From contig JAWQUS010000011.1 in the NCBI GenBank assembly GCA_036365455.1, positions 9,100,001-9,164,000 of the forward strand: a stretch of DNA of 64,000 nt, in the 5' to 3' direction. Numbering within the stretch: the stretch's first letter is position 1; each line of letters starts with the position of its first letter. Below the pieces are notes generated by a model. The model made no database searches. It worked only from the letters and a program-made list of their open reading frames with translations, and had not been told where the DNA came from. Of this stretch, positions 9,572 to 20,560 are shown piece after piece. The DNA comes from Macrosoma leucophasiata (Eukaryota; Arthropoda; Insecta; Lepidoptera; Hedylidae). Position numbers and translations under genes: made by a program.

Positions 9572-9952
9572 TTTTGGCGGGAACCTTGAAAGAGGCGTAT
9601 GGTGCTCTTATTTTATTTCATTTTCTTGGTGTATTTTGAAGTGGAATTGAATAAAGTTGGTGGCATTTTGTTTGATAAAGGTTTATGACAGTGCCCGTGT
9701 ATAGTGAAATAGAATAACAGTGCGAAAACACGACCTTTCAGGTTGCCTCCAAAACTTCATTGTAAATGTTCTGGTAAAGTAGCCATCGCTTTACTCGAAT
9801 AACTTGACTGTAACTCACTTGACTGACATACTTAATAAGTAATTGACTGACTATAATATACTAACTTTAACGGTTCATAAATAAATACGAAATATCGTTT
9901 TACTTGACACTAGCAATATGCGTAATAGCGATGCCACAAATTAATTTAAAAA
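9572..9952 (+). repeat. SINE-B copy with target-site duplication
   Basis: SINE-B is a ~380-bp repeat starting TTTTGGCGGGAACCTTGAAA and ending GCGTAATAGCGATGCC plus an A-rich tail. Here the flanks AAAATTGAGAG (9561-9571) and AAAATTGACAG (9953-9963) match in 10 of 11 positions. That indicates insertion by LINE-type retrotransposition. Other copies: 15475-15622, 19472-19826, 21781-22203. Confidence 0.8.
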
Positions 9953-10149
9953 AAAATTGACAGCTCCGTAACTAAAGAATTGATAGAACTTTTAGGGAAA
10001 ATAACGCATTTTTCAATTTTTCTTATTTTTAAGATGTATTCTGCTATTCGGGGCGGAGACAAATCCAACAAATCAAAAACCATCAAAATTGGTCCAGCAG
10101 ATCTCGAGTTATAAGTGTTGTAACAAACCCGACTTTTTTTATATATATA

Positions 10150-10378
10150 TAGACTAGCTGTGCCCGCGACTTCGTCCACGTGAGAAAAAATATCTACCCG
10201 GATGAAGTCGTGGGCGCAGATAGTATAAAAGTAGCCTAAGTTACTTCTTATTTCATCAGCTATCTGCCAGTGAAAGTCCCGTCAAAATCGGAGACACTCA
10301 AATTCTATTATTTGTGCCCGTCAAAATCGGTAAAGCCGTTCCCAAGATTAGTCCCGCCAAACAGACAGACAGACAATG
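10150..10378 (+). repeat. 'CTAGCTGTGCCCGCGACTTCG' family repeat, copy 1
   Basis: It begins CTAGCTGTGCCCGCGACTTC and ends in AAACAGACAGACAGACAA, with GTAGCCTAAGTTACTTC and ATCAGCTATCTGCCAGTGAA between. A reverse copy with extra internal units lies at 33875-34322. Confidence 0.6.
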
Positions 10379-10720
10379 TTGTTAAATTTTGTAATATTAC
10401 AAACATTTTATTTATTTGTATAGATCATAGATTATATATTAAAACACATATCTATGTTCCATATAAATATTTATCCTATCGAACCTACAACTCTTGAATA
10501 GAGCAGTGGTCACACAAGGCTGGACTAACTGGGGCATCAAACTTTTGATCACCTATGTACTTTTAGTACGTATTAAGATTAAGATATGCTTGTGACACAA
10601 ACCTACTTACTAGTCTTAGCAATGTACTACATTGTATACAGTGTTTTTTTAATTGCTAATTATTAGCTTTATTTGTTTGATGTTATTGTTAGTTTCCTTT
10701 TCAAAGTTATTAAAATTTTA

Positions 10721-10918
10721 ATGGAACGAAAATTGGTTTCTGTAGGTAAAAAGGAAAATTGTTTGGATGAATATTGGCGGAAATGGTCACTATTGGAAAA
10801 TGTTCAATTCCAGCTATGTACTATAGCAATTATTATATTATTTTTACTTGTAGTGTTCCTGTATATACATGCGAATATAGATAATAATTATGTTGTTAAT
10901 ATTATTATGCTATTGTAA
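10721..10918 (+). CDS. Possible small single-pass membrane protein (65 aa), unrecognised
   Basis: An ATG at 10721 opens a 65-codon frame with a charged start (MERKLVSVGKKENCLDEYWR) and one strongly hydrophobic segment (LCTIAIIILFLLVVFLYI). A polyadenylation hexamer AATAAA follows at 10931-10936, just after the stop. I do not recognise it, and an AT-rich ORF with such a composition could be chance. No splice partner or promoter was identified. Confidence 0.25.
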   Translation: MERKLVSVGKKENCLDEYWRKWSLLENVQFQLCTIAIIILFLLVVFLYIHANIDNNYVVNIIMLL

Positions 10919-10987
10919 AGAGACAATTAGAATAAAATGTTAAAATTATATTCATCAAGTCTTTTGTTTTACATTTTACTGATTGTA

Positions 10988-11262
10988 GAGCTTTAGTGAT
11001 GGCGCTGGTAAGTGTAGGCACCACCACATTACCTAATCTATCTGCCCCAATGTTAGTGCTGAGCACTAACATTTGGGACGTTGTGTTTCAGTTAGATGAT
11101 AATGTATGGACTTATAATATCTATCACAGAGACATAGCAACTTAGGTCTTAGGGGTGGCAATACAACTGCTTTTCGACCTCTGGAATTTGTGCCTCTCTC
11201 TATAAGCTGCAGTCAACACTTAACATCAATATGAGCTGCATGCTTCTGCGGCACCTTCCTTA
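10988..11262 (+). repeat. SINE-A copy, diverged
   Basis: It contains GTGTAGGCACCACCACATTA, ATGTTAGTGCTGAGCAC and CACTTAACATCAATATGAGC, in SINE-A order, with many substitutions. Confidence 0.6.
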
Positions 11263-11489
11263 ACCTGTCAAGTCATGAGAAAACTATGACAATGATTTTC
11301 TTTTTTTTATAAAAGAAGACAATTGTTTTTCAATTGTGTCTAGCCACCAGCGGCTTTACGTTCTTTGAAGGGTTAAAAAGAAACATACAAGAAACAATAC
11401 TTGTTTACATTGCAAAAGTATTAAATGAATTAAGATCAATTATCAATTTGCCTATCTATTTAAAACCACACTGAATTGGCCCCTGTAAT

Positions 11490-11632
11490 TACTATGACAC
11501 AGATAACACAACTAAGGCCTCGGGTGAATTTGCATCTGCATTTTGACCTCTAGTTTGACATACTGCAACATTCACTTACCGTTAATGTAATATGCATGCT
11601 CGTTTGCTACCTTCATAAAAAAATATGAACAA
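11490..11632 (+). repeat. SINE-A copy, 3' half
   Basis: It runs from GCATCTGCATTTTGACCTC to GCATGCTCGTTTGCTACC and ends in a run of A's. Confidence 0.6.
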
Positions 11633-11679
11633 AGATTACCCATCCACTAGTGTAACACAAGGCTTGTATTATCTCAAAC

Positions 11680-11970
11680 TTTACTGGTGGTAGAGCTCCA
11701 GTGACGGAGCTCGCGGGCGTTGGCACCACCGCATTACCTAATATACTTACTTGTCGCTAAATGGTAGTGTTCATCACTATTGTGTTCCGGTCAGGTGGTA
11801 ATGTATGGCCCTGTAATTTCTGGCACAGAGGCATAACACCTAATGCCTCAGGAGTGGCATCTGCATTTTGACCTCTAGTCATTGTGTGTGTGTCTATAGG
11901 CTGCAGTAATCACTTAACATCAATGTGAACTGCATGCTTGTTTGCCACTTTTATTACATTAAAAAAAATA
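11680..11970 (+). repeat. SINE-A copy, full length
   Basis: Starts TTTACTGGTGGTAGAGCTCC, keeps the GAGCTCC...GGAGCTC hairpin, and ends CATGCTTGTTTGCCAC plus an A-rich tail. Confidence 0.8.
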
Positions 11971-12198
11971 AAACTCTTCATTCTGTATATTAAATTCTTG
12001 GGCATTTCTAGAAATTATATAAAGTACTAGGGTCATCATCAATTAAATTAAATGTATCTTAACAGTATGTCAACTTCACAATTCACTAAGTGGATTGCAT
12101 TAAAATTTATATCCAATATTTGTAAAAACATAACACTAACCTCCATTGTCTCAAGGGAATGGGTATAAATTATACACAAGTTCATTAAAAATAACCTA

Positions 12199-12204
12199 TT
12201 TATT
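12199..12204 (-). promoter_or_regulatory. Polyadenylation signal of LSM8
   Basis: AATAAA on the minus strand, 18 bp past the LSM8 stop codon. Confidence 0.6.
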
Positions 12205-12221
12205 AGTATACCTAAATAATA

Positions 12222-12512
12222 TCAGTGTACAATAGACCCTAATGGTTCAGCTTTTATGTTCCCGAGCTCCAGTCTGCTGTCAATAGACTCGTCTATTTGA
12301 CCGACGATTGCTACGTTATCTCCACGAATTATGTGAAGTCCTAGTACAACTTGCGCCACTCCAGACGTCGAAGAGAACACTCTTTCGTGAGATTCGTCCA
12401 ATATTATGTTTATTGTTTGATCAAAACCTTTCAAAGTGCCGATGAAATTTCGGCCGTCTGATGTTATTACCGACACTGTTTGGTTTACGTAATTCTCTAA
12501 TCCCGAAGCCAT
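12222..12512 (-). CDS. LSM8: U6 snRNA-associated Sm-like protein LSm8
   Basis: A 96-aa intronless gene. LSm8 is the subunit that marks the nuclear LSm2-8 heptamer, which binds the 3' oligo(U) tail of U6 snRNA and supports tri-snRNP assembly and nuclear RNA decay. The Sm1 motif (TSDGRNFIGTLKGFDQTINI, residues 18-37) and the Sm2 motif (IIRGDNVAIVGQID, 61-74) are complete, with the RNA-contacting RGDN at 63-66. The C-terminal NIKAEPL is also typical of LSm8. Length matches the family (about 96 aa). The start ATG is the first in frame. The gene sits alone between SINE-A copies and a tandem repeat. Confidence 0.97.
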   Translation of the reverse strand: MASGLENYVNQTVSVITSDGRNFIGTLKGFDQTINIILDESHERVFSSTSGVAQVVLGLHIIRGDNVAIVGQIDESIDSRLELGNIKAEPLGSIVH

Positions 12513-12846
12513 AATTTGTTAGGAGGAATCACTGCAGTTACGATTAAATGGATTAATTATTCAATTCGTTCGAGTTAGGTTAATGAAACAACTATGAAAA
12601 CAACTTGCAGTCGCAGAGGTTGAGGTTTGATTTGATTGACAATTGACTAGACACGGTTCGTTATATCAAAACATAACAAAAACTAGTTATACTTCCATAC
12701 CATACCATACCGATATGCCTCATAGAAAACGGATATATTAAAAACGCTCAACTACAGCGTAACTTGAAAACGCTCGCAACGTTTTCCAACTCATATTTAC
12801 AATATCAAAATAACATCATAACGATCATAACATTGATAACATTCAT

Positions 12847-13268
12847 AACTTGAAAACTTGCCATAACCATAACGCGGCCAAGCCATATTCGCCTCCTCTC
12901 TGTCTGATTAAGGGCGATGCAATGCGTAAAGTGAGACAGTATGAATATGAAACCGAGAACGAAAACCGAAACGCTTTCAGTTTTTTTAATTTAAACTTTA
13001 TTCTGAAGAAATTAAGGTCTATTTATTTAAATCATAACTTGAAAACTTGCCATACCATAACGCGGCAGTTAAAGCCATATTCGCCTCCTCTCTGTCTGAT
13101 TAAAGGCGATGTAATGCGTAAAGTGAGATAGTATGAATATCAAACCGCAAACGAGAACAGAAACTCTTTTAGTTTTTCAAACTTAAACTTTATTCTCCAG
13201 GCATTAAGGATTATTTATTTAAATCATAACATTCATAACTTGAAAACGTGCCGTAACCATAACGCGGC
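12847..13268. repeat. Tandem repeat, about 2.3 units of ~187-200 bp
   Basis: The start CATAACTTGAAAACTTGCCA recurs at about 12845, 13032 and 13234. The units continue with CCATATTCGCCTCCTCTCTG, GATGCAATGCGTAAAGTGAG and TTTAAACTTTATTCT. Units 1 and 2 are close to identical; the third is partial. Short CATAAC motifs lead into the array from about 12690. No coding potential is seen. Confidence 0.75.
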
Positions 13269-13368
13269 AAGTATTGTTACCTATTCTTTGACGCGGCAAT
13301 AAAAAAAATATTCTCTCTTTCTAATTTAAACTTTATTTTTAAGAAATTAAGGTTTATTAATTTTGAAA

Positions 13369-13679
13369 AACGTAACTTAACGCCTGTAATCCCCGAAGGG
13401 GTAGGCAGAGGTAAATGCATGCATTCAATCATACATGCAAACACCCACGACTCGCCGGTTACGTTTTGGCCCATGTAACAGGTGGCGAACCTGTTGCCAT
13501 CTCCGGGCACATTACCATACTCCGGGGTACTGGGAAACTTCCAGAAAATGGAAAAATCCCAATAGAAGCAGAGATAAAGGATTTTAAACCGTTATATCTG
13601 ATAGTCCCCGACCCGGGAATCGAATCCAGGACCTCCAGCGTAATAGTAGTGGCCTGCTACCACTACGCTACTGAGGCAG
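13369..13679 (-). repeat. SINE-C, full tRNA-derived copy with 14-bp target-site duplication
   Basis: In sense (minus strand) the head reads TGCCTCAGTAGCGTAGTGG ... with box A-like TAGCGTAGTGG and box B-like ATTCGATTCCC, so a tRNA gene gave rise to it. The tail ends CTGCCTACCCCTTCGGGGAT ... GGCGTTAAGTTACG. TATTAATTTTGAAA flanks it at 13355-13368 and 13680-13693, a perfect duplication, which fixes the ends and shows retrotransposition. Confidence 0.88.
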
Positions 13680-13693
13680 TATTAATTTTGAAA

Positions 13694-13990
13694 GTTATAT
13701 AATATAATTTTTTTTTTATAGAATCTACAAGTCCTTAAGTACCTTACGTTTTAGTTACGAAAGTCTAGGCTTGCATAAACTAACAATGACGTTTGATTGT
13801 ATTTTTTTATTATTCGCAATAAAACACGCGCAGGATTTTTTTTTTAATTCTAAAATTACGTATGATTTGTGCGTTTGAAACTTGTTAGAGAGACAGAATT
13901 CTGTTTTAATACGTGGTTATGCTGGCCACTCACCTTCCGTTTTATTATAATAAGCAAACGACGATTGTTTTATGAGTTTGTGCAAATATT
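13694..13990. other. AT-rich intergenic sequence
   Basis: Several A/T runs; no gene or matching repeat seen. Confidence 0.4.
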
Positions 13991-13991
13991 G

Positions 13992-14636
13992 TGACCACAC
14001 ACGCTACGTTTTACTTGTGCAAACCTAAAGCGCACTTGAAATGTAACATCTGTGATTGGCGTAAGGTGTGTGAATTCTGTTATATTACGCAATATTTATA
14101 CGTCAATGTTAGCTTGCACAAGTCTAAAGGAGATGTTGCGAGCTCGGCCCTGGTTCGTACATGTCCTCAAAAAATGGGTAAATTATAGCAGAATCCGAAA
14201 AAAATACAATTAATTTAATCAAGAATATATTTTAGAGTTACCACCACATTTAATTCAAACGATTTTTATCATTTTCAACCATGTTCAACACGGTGGCGAT
14301 ACAGCCAACGCTTGGTATCAATCGATTGCGATAGTATTTATAATATTTTTTTTCTTCAAGTACTAGATAATCAAAAAACAATTTAAAAAAGGAAAATGTG
14401 TAAATGACATCGTCCGCCATATTCGCCATGTTGGTTTTATGTTGCAATTCTAACTGCAAATAATGTTTTATAACTGCAAACAAAGCTAAATAAGTGAAAA
14501 TATGCAGTAAAAACGTTTTTATATTGATTTTGCCTGTTTAATTATATTGTGTACAATACATGGCCGGAGGTCCATACACTTTTGCAACATCTCCTTTGCA
14601 AAAGTAAAACGTAAGGAGTGTGGCCGGTATCTATTC
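13992..14636. repeat. Possible DNA-transposon remnant with inverted ends
   Basis: ACACGCTACGTTTTACTTGTGCAAA near 13997-14021 is mirrored by an inverted TTTGCAAAAGTAAAACGTAAGGAGTGT near 14594-14622. AAAGGAGATGTTGC near 14128-14141 is again mirrored by GCAACATCTCCTTT at 14584-14597. No transposase frame is present. The ends are imperfect and no duplication was found. Confidence 0.4.
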
Positions 14637-14639
14637 GGT

Positions 14640-14980
14640 CACCCGACCCCCCCGTGGCTGTGGCTCCCCGGCAGATGGACAGAATTTGACGTCTTGGATT
14701 TCGCGGTTATTGTAGTTCTAAAACGACCGTGTTGCTATTGGATGTTATGTTTAACGTGTAGGGGAAGGACTATGCGTCCTATTGGATAAGAAATTAGCCA
14801 TTCAAGAAAAAAGTATAGGGATGGCGATCTTTGCCAAAAATAATGACTTATGAAATCGATTCTAGTCGAAGATCAGGTAAAAAAAAGCTAATTTAAGGCA
14901 GTTCGATCGATACTCAAAAAAAATCGTAACCATTTTTTTCCAAAATAGACTTTTATCGACATGTTTTTGAGGTGGTATTT
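14640..14980. other. Intergenic, no feature seen
   Basis: No coding frame or repeat that I can match. Confidence 0.4.
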
Positions 14981-14984
14981 AAAG

Positions 14985-15155
14985 GATGGTGGAGCTCTAG
15001 TGACGGAGCTTGTGGCCGTAGGCCACGTAATCTAATCTGCTTGCCGCTAAATGGTAGCGTTCATAGCTATCGTATTCACATGATGTACGACCCTGCCATT
15101 TCTGGTACAACTTAGACCTCAGGAGGTTGCATCTACATTTAAATCTCATAGTTTT
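14985..15155 (+). repeat. SINE-A copy, diverged and truncated
   Basis: It starts GGTGGAGCTCTAGTGACGGA and carries GCCGCTAAATGGTAGCGTTC; the 3' third is missing. Confidence 0.6.
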
Positions 15156-15474
15156 ATTTCACTAAGTAGGATTAGATTCTGAAAACCCAATAACCTACTA
15201 GAACTTAACACAACAAGTCTTAGATGATTGTTACTATTGCTAATGAAACAGAAAAAAAATCGAATGATTAATTGACGTCCTTTGGTCCTTGTTTTCGATA
15301 TTTCATATCGAATAATAAATAAAATAAATACGAGGATACAATGTATTAATTATCAATCAATTACAAGTTTATTTTTGATAAAATATCGATTATATAACAA
15401 AATGTCTCGTAAAGCAAATGAGGTATGGACTTATTTCACGAAAAAAGACAATTGTACGTTCATTACAATATGCA

Positions 15475-15622
15475 ATGTAAATGTTCTCGTAAAGTAGCCA
15501 TCGCTTTACTTCAATTACTGATTATTACTCACTTACTGACTTAGTATTAAATAATTGACTAACTGACTGATTCTAACTTTTGCTTGACATTGGCATTAAG
15601 CGTAACAGCGATGCCATTTAAA
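15475..15622 (+). repeat. SINE-B copy, 3' part
   Basis: From GTTCTCGTAAAGTAGCCATC through TGACTGATTCTAAC to GCGTAACAGCGATGCC, followed by an A-rich end. Confidence 0.7.
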
Positions 15623-16153
15623 TCTTAAAAAAATCAGTTCGAATGACGCGAACGTCGAACGCCGCGGTACTAATGTCAATGTCAAATATGCCAATATCAG
15701 ATGCCAATCAATGTCAACTGTCAATCGTAAGTTTATTTTTATTCGTTGTTGAACTAAGTCATAAAGCCATACCGCCTCATCCTTCAGTCAAAGTTTTTTT
15801 TTGTTTTTTTTTTTGAACGCTTCATATTGTTATGTGAAAACGGATATTCATAACGATATAAAAACTTCATAACGGTTATGTAACGGTACGTCAAAAAGGT
15901 GATAACGCCCATGCCTGCAATTGACAGCACAGAGCAGTGTTACCAACTCCGAAATCGATTTGACGGTAGAAATCTAAAACTACGGTAGATTTTCTCTAAT
16001 TATGTTGTACCTTTAATTTGAAATACGGTAAAATTACCGTGTCTGTTTCCTTATTTGTGGCGTTTCATTACACAACTTTCGTCACTGAAACTATTACCAA
16101 TATGATAATAATGGCTTAGATAAGTTTTAATTATATTATCTTTACGAAGCCAG
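15623..16153. other. Intergenic, no feature seen
   Basis: Short direct motifs (ATGTCAATGTCAAAT type, about 15675-15725) but no gene or recognised element. Confidence 0.4.
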
Positions 16154-16188
16154 CTTAATAAAGAATACTGTGAGTATTCTTTATTAAG
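16154..16188. repeat. Perfect 16-bp hairpin
   Basis: CTTAATAAAGAATACT and its exact reverse complement are separated by GTG. No element around it was identified. It may be the scar of a fold-back MITE or a chance palindrome. Confidence 0.6.
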
Positions 16189-16189
16189 C

Positions 16190-18200
16190 ATCCATTCCTC
16201 CCGGAACTTCTGCTTTTAACGCTTTCTTTTGGCTGGTATTTGACTATTTTCTCGTTCAGAAGCGCTGTCATTAAACACCAAGGGTGTCAGTTAACGATTT
16301 AGCATTTGGGGCAGCTTGACTACAGGGGAGGGCAGACCCCAGGTTGGCTCTAGAGGGGCCAGGTTAGTACATATGCTTATGGCACATATATCAGTCTTTA
16401 CTGTAAATTGTAGTGCTTTTTATTTCTAGAGAGAGGCAGCTGCCCCCCTTTGTCACCTCCCGGTGACGGACGACTGAGATTATCACTGTCCATTGTCCAT
16501 TTTTAAAACTAAAAAGTATGACAAAAGAAAGTACGTATCAAGTTAAATAAAAATGAAATTAACACGGCGAATTATAAAGTTCCGAGTAATCATTTAAATT
16601 GAAATACACACTACTTCTTCTTACCAACTTTGTTCGTATAATATCTCTGGGGATTTATTTTTGAACACACACATAGAAGTTTTCTACTCACACAAACAAA
16701 TCACGCAGTATAGTACACGTACGCTAGGAAGTGACAAGAACTGACATAATTACCGTATCCATCGCCTGCTTACCTCCGTAGAATATTTAAGAACGACACA
16801 AAAACACGCAATATATTGGGCCATAGTTTATCGCAACCTTTTTAAGGTGCGGTCTTAGTGTAAGCGTTATGGGTGTATTCATTTCATAATTCTGAGAGAT
16901 TTAGAAAATGTAATGCATATATTTTTTTCTTAGTGCTATTGACCCTGATTAGAATAAAACTACATAAAATCATTTCATATATTATTTTCATCTATTATTA
17001 CTATAAAATATTGGTTAATTGCAATCATTCTGAAGCAATTTTTTTATGTTACATTTGCGTACTGCTAATGTAGTTGTTTTCATTTTACCACTCTATTCTT
17101 TTTAAATTTATTACTTAAGTAATGACCCGTTAGTCTCTTATAAAACTGCACATTCATCTTTTAAAACACGTGACATGATTCTATCTTCATTTCCCGAGAT
17201 AAAGTCCCGTATTTATTTTTCATTTATTTTTACAATTTCAGGGTAACAAACAGCTATTTACAGAGATAAATAAACCTGTAGATACCTGTAGATATGAACC
17301 ACATATAAGATTAGAAGTAGGTATTCGAATCGGTTATTCATGTTTTGCAAAAGTAGAATAGATTAGAAAAACAAAATTAATTACAAAAAAGAAATACAAA
17401 CGCACGCATAGTTTCATATAGAGTTAATAGCGCAATCAAATAATTAAAACTATATTGCTAACTATGTAAGTGTTTAAGCTTACGCACGGAAATATTGAAT
17501 AAGTCAATATCGAAAGGAAATAAATAAATAAATTAAATTAAAATGTTATAAACATTTTTAAAAAAAGAAAATTAAAATTCATAGAAATTAAAGCTCTTTT
17601 TTCACTCTAAAACATGTTTTTTTTACATTTTAATTATGTTTGATAATTTTCATTGATAAGCTATGATTTCGGCTAGTCAATTAAAAAAAAATATAGTAAA
17701 AAATCTGTAGCACGTCACGCGTATTTACTAGAAAATTACAAAATCATTAAAATAACCAAAGCCGGTAAGTCCTATATTTATAGATTTATAAGAGTAATTA
17801 CCCTTAATTTTGTACAACTTAATTCTGCTTTTTGTAATTTATGTTTTGTACACACATTGTGAAAGGAGCCGTTCCAAAAATGTACGGAGCTTTGGAATGC
17901 ACCTTGTACAATATTGAGAGAAGACGCATAAAATCCATTACAGTATTTTCCGTGATTCTACGTTTTATTCTCCATCTTTTAATATAGTGTACAAGGCGCG
18001 GGTCCAACATGGAACTTGTCCTTTTCTTAGCTAAGGTATTGAATAAGCAAGAGGCTCTTATGATAAATGAGTTCTGCCTATAGCTTTCATCTTAATGTCG
18101 ATTTTCATGTGCTCAGTAATCCGATGTTGGTACTTGATATACACCGGAGTGGCATCTATGGAAACCAAATTGTTCGTTTGGGATCAGGCGACGCACCTAC
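16190..18200. other. Long AT-rich stretch without a supported gene
   Basis: Only short frames occur. A minus-strand frame at 17819-18010 (starting MLDPRLVHYIKRW) is unrecognised and I do not call it. A moderately GC-rich patch at 16300-16490 gives nothing recognisable. Confidence 0.4.
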
Positions 18201-18207
18201 TCGTGCA

Positions 18208-18361
18208 AAGTCTCTAAGTGAGATTTACAGATCGCACTACGACTTTACTTTGCGCAAAGTATGCTTATACTATTGTAAAGTATGAGTTTTGACAGTTCTT
18301 AGCGTACTTTGTTCAAAGTACAATTGTAGTGCGATCTGTGAATCTCACACTTAGAGAGACG
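18208..18361. mobile_element. Fold-back MITE
   Basis: The left arm TCTCTAAGTGAGATTTACAG, ATCGCACTACGACTTTACTT and on to AAAGTATGC is mirrored by the right arm ...AATTGTAGTGCGATCTGTGA, ATCTCACACTTAGAGAGA. The arms are close to 58 bp with a few mismatches around a loop of about 36 bp. No coding capacity. No clear target duplication was found. Confidence 0.7.
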
Positions 18362-19471
18362 AGCGCAGATGACACGTTCGTACTTTATACTCGTACGACT
18401 TGTCAACCTATATGAAGAGGCCTGATTGGCCTCTTCCCCCGAGGGTGGAAACAGAACTATTTAAAAGTTGTGTTAAGTATCTTAATAAATACGGCTATAA
18501 GGGGAAGAAAATTCAGATGGTACAGTTGGAGACACCGTCCGTACCTGGTTCCTTTTGAACTTGCAGGCACTTGATTAGATCTAACACTTATCTATGTGTG
18601 AAAGGATCATCATCGTTTTCATTATTTTCAATTGCGTTTGTATTGATCTGCGTGTCGGAAATGGAGCCTGTTTCGCACATTCTAGATTACATGAAAAAAA
18701 ACATAAATTAGGTACATACTTAATTTACCTTTTTTTTTATTGTCATGTAGTCGTCAGAGTACGGCTTTGCAATTGTATCCGATACTCGCGCCCCACCCCA
18801 TAGCAAGAAAACAATCGAAAATACGGATGACGGACGGACGTGCGCTATCCTTGAACACTGGTTTGGCACTGCTTGATTTTGACACGAATGTTGACGGCCG
18901 TGCTCTATTATAAAATGAAATATGGACAGAGATTTCTCCATAGAAAAATGTATGGACAGCGGGATGCGTAAAATTTATGATATTTAGACGAATATTACTG
19001 TTTTTCTGTTCAATTATACGAAAGAAACGAACGGTGACTGTATTCTTTATACTTTTGTCTCACGATTAAGCCAAGAATATTTTTTAAATATGAATTGCAA
19101 ATAGTATAAATATTGCCAATAAAAAAGGTCGATTTCGATGTTTTTCATAATGTTTATGATTTTTTTTCTAGAAAATTAAAGTCGATCTCAAAAATCTAAC
19201 GCGGTGTTATTGTTGGCAGACCTATTGAGCGTCTGAGATTTTTTTTAGTGTTGCTTAGTGTAGCGGATTTCATAATATATTGAAAACCGTAAGGCCCTAT
19301 TCTCGCGTTTTCAGGGACGGCCCCCTTAAGTGATCGAATACTTATTAAGGTGTTTTTTGCTACCGTATTTATAAACCTTGAACGGTAGGTGGTAGATCTA
19401 TGATAATTACGGTGCAGTTGGCAACACTGGCACAGAGCACAGATCACAAAACTAGTCAATCTGGTCATCAG
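18362..19471. other. Intergenic, no supported gene
   Basis: No coding frame I can support and no repeat matched inside the window. Confidence 0.4.
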
Positions 19472-19826
19472 TTTTGGCGGGAACCTTGAAAGAGGCGTAT
19501 ACATCTTATTTAATTTCATTTTTTGGTGTTATTTTAAGTTATATTGAATAATGTTGGTGGCATTTTGTTTGATATAGGTTTATTACAGTGCCCGTGTATA
19601 GTGGAATAGAATAACAGTGCGAAAACACGACCTTTCAAATTGCCTCCAAAACTTCATTGTAAGTAAATGTTCTGGTAAAGTAGCCATCGCTTTACTCGAA
19701 TTACTGTAACTGACGGACTGATAAATTGACTGATTGACTCTGACTTAACTGACTTTTACTTGCTTATTGCGAAATATCGTTTTTACACTGGCAACACGCG
19801 TGATAGCGATGCCATAATATAAAAAA
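19472..19826 (+). repeat. SINE-B copy
   Basis: Starts TTTTGGCGGGAACCTTGAAA and ends GCGTGATAGCGATGCCAT plus an A-rich tail that runs straight into the next repeat. Confidence 0.75.
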
Positions 19827-19863
19827 CCGGACAAGTGCGAGTTCAAATCGCGTGGTGAGGGTT
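19823..19863 (+). repeat. 'GCCGGCCAAGTGCG' family repeat, left part of a split copy
   Basis: AAAAAACCGGACAAGTGCGA begins the family seen whole at 39218. It is interrupted after AGGGTT by a LINE and resumes at 20535 with AGGGTTCCGTAATTT. Confidence 0.65.
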
Positions 19864-20534
19864 ATTTATTATTTATTTTATTTATTATTTCTTGCACAAT
19901 TACGTACATGCGGCGGACTTAATGCTAAAAAGCATTCTCTCCCAGTCAACCTTTGGATAGTGATAAATATTTTATGTAGTGCAATGAGAAGGGGAAAATA
20001 AAAACAAGCTTATAATATAAAACGGTGAAATAAGATACATATATATATGGATCGGTATAAACTACTTATATATCTATGTATATATTACACATACTTACAT
20101 AAATACTCATATAAATATATATATATATAAACAAAATAAAATATAATAGAAACACGAACCAAAGAAAAAGAAAAAGTCTCAAAGCAACCTAAAAGTGTTC
20201 CCGGACCTTTCGCTTAAAAGCGAACTTACTAGAGGACTTCCTAATATCAGCAAGGAGAGCATTCCAGAGTCTAATTGCAGAAACTGTGAGAGAATTGGAC
20301 ATAAAGCCCTTACGATGAGAAGGTGTGGCAAGATGTAAGTTTTCAGATGAATGAAGGTTGAAGTTACGAGAATCGCCCAGAATATTAAAATTAATTTTGA
20401 GGTAGTTGGGGGAATTTGGATCGTTTAAAATAGAGAAAAGGACACAAAGAAGTCTGACAAACCGTCGCTGTCGGATGGGAAGCCATCTCAGACGCGACCT
20501 ATGAAGAGAAATATGGTCGTATTAGTCGTCGTAT
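19864..20534 (-). mobile_element. 5'-truncated LINE nested in another repeat
   Basis: AGGGTT occurs at 19858-19863 and 20535-20540, so the LINE has a short target duplication inside the host repeat. On the minus strand it holds the end of a reverse transcriptase, then a 3' UTR with AT microsatellites, and a tail of ATTTATT-type repeats after GACTGGGAGAGAATGC. It is about 671 bp. Confidence 0.75.
20189..20517 (-). pseudogene. C-terminus of a LINE reverse transcriptase
   Basis: The frame reads DHISLHRSRLRWLPIRQRRF, later SNSLTVSAIRLWNALLADIR and ends FKRKVREHF before a TAG at 20191-20189. This RLRWLPIRxRR...AIRLWNALPxxIR...FKRKVxxHF layout is the standard thumb and C-terminal region of insect non-LTR reverse transcriptases. 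The catalytic part is absent. Confidence 0.8.
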
Positions 20535-20560
20535 AGGGTTCCGTAATTTAAATAAATATT

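Noticed and set aside
13277..13702. Frames of 77 and 95 aa on opposite strands
   Set aside because: Both lie in a SINE-C copy with target duplications; the same peptide appears at 35951-36214 in another copy, so it is repeat-derived.
17819..18010. Minus-strand frame MLDPRLVHYIKRW... as a gene
   Set aside because: No family recognised, no splice or polyadenylation context, next to a MITE; support is too weak.
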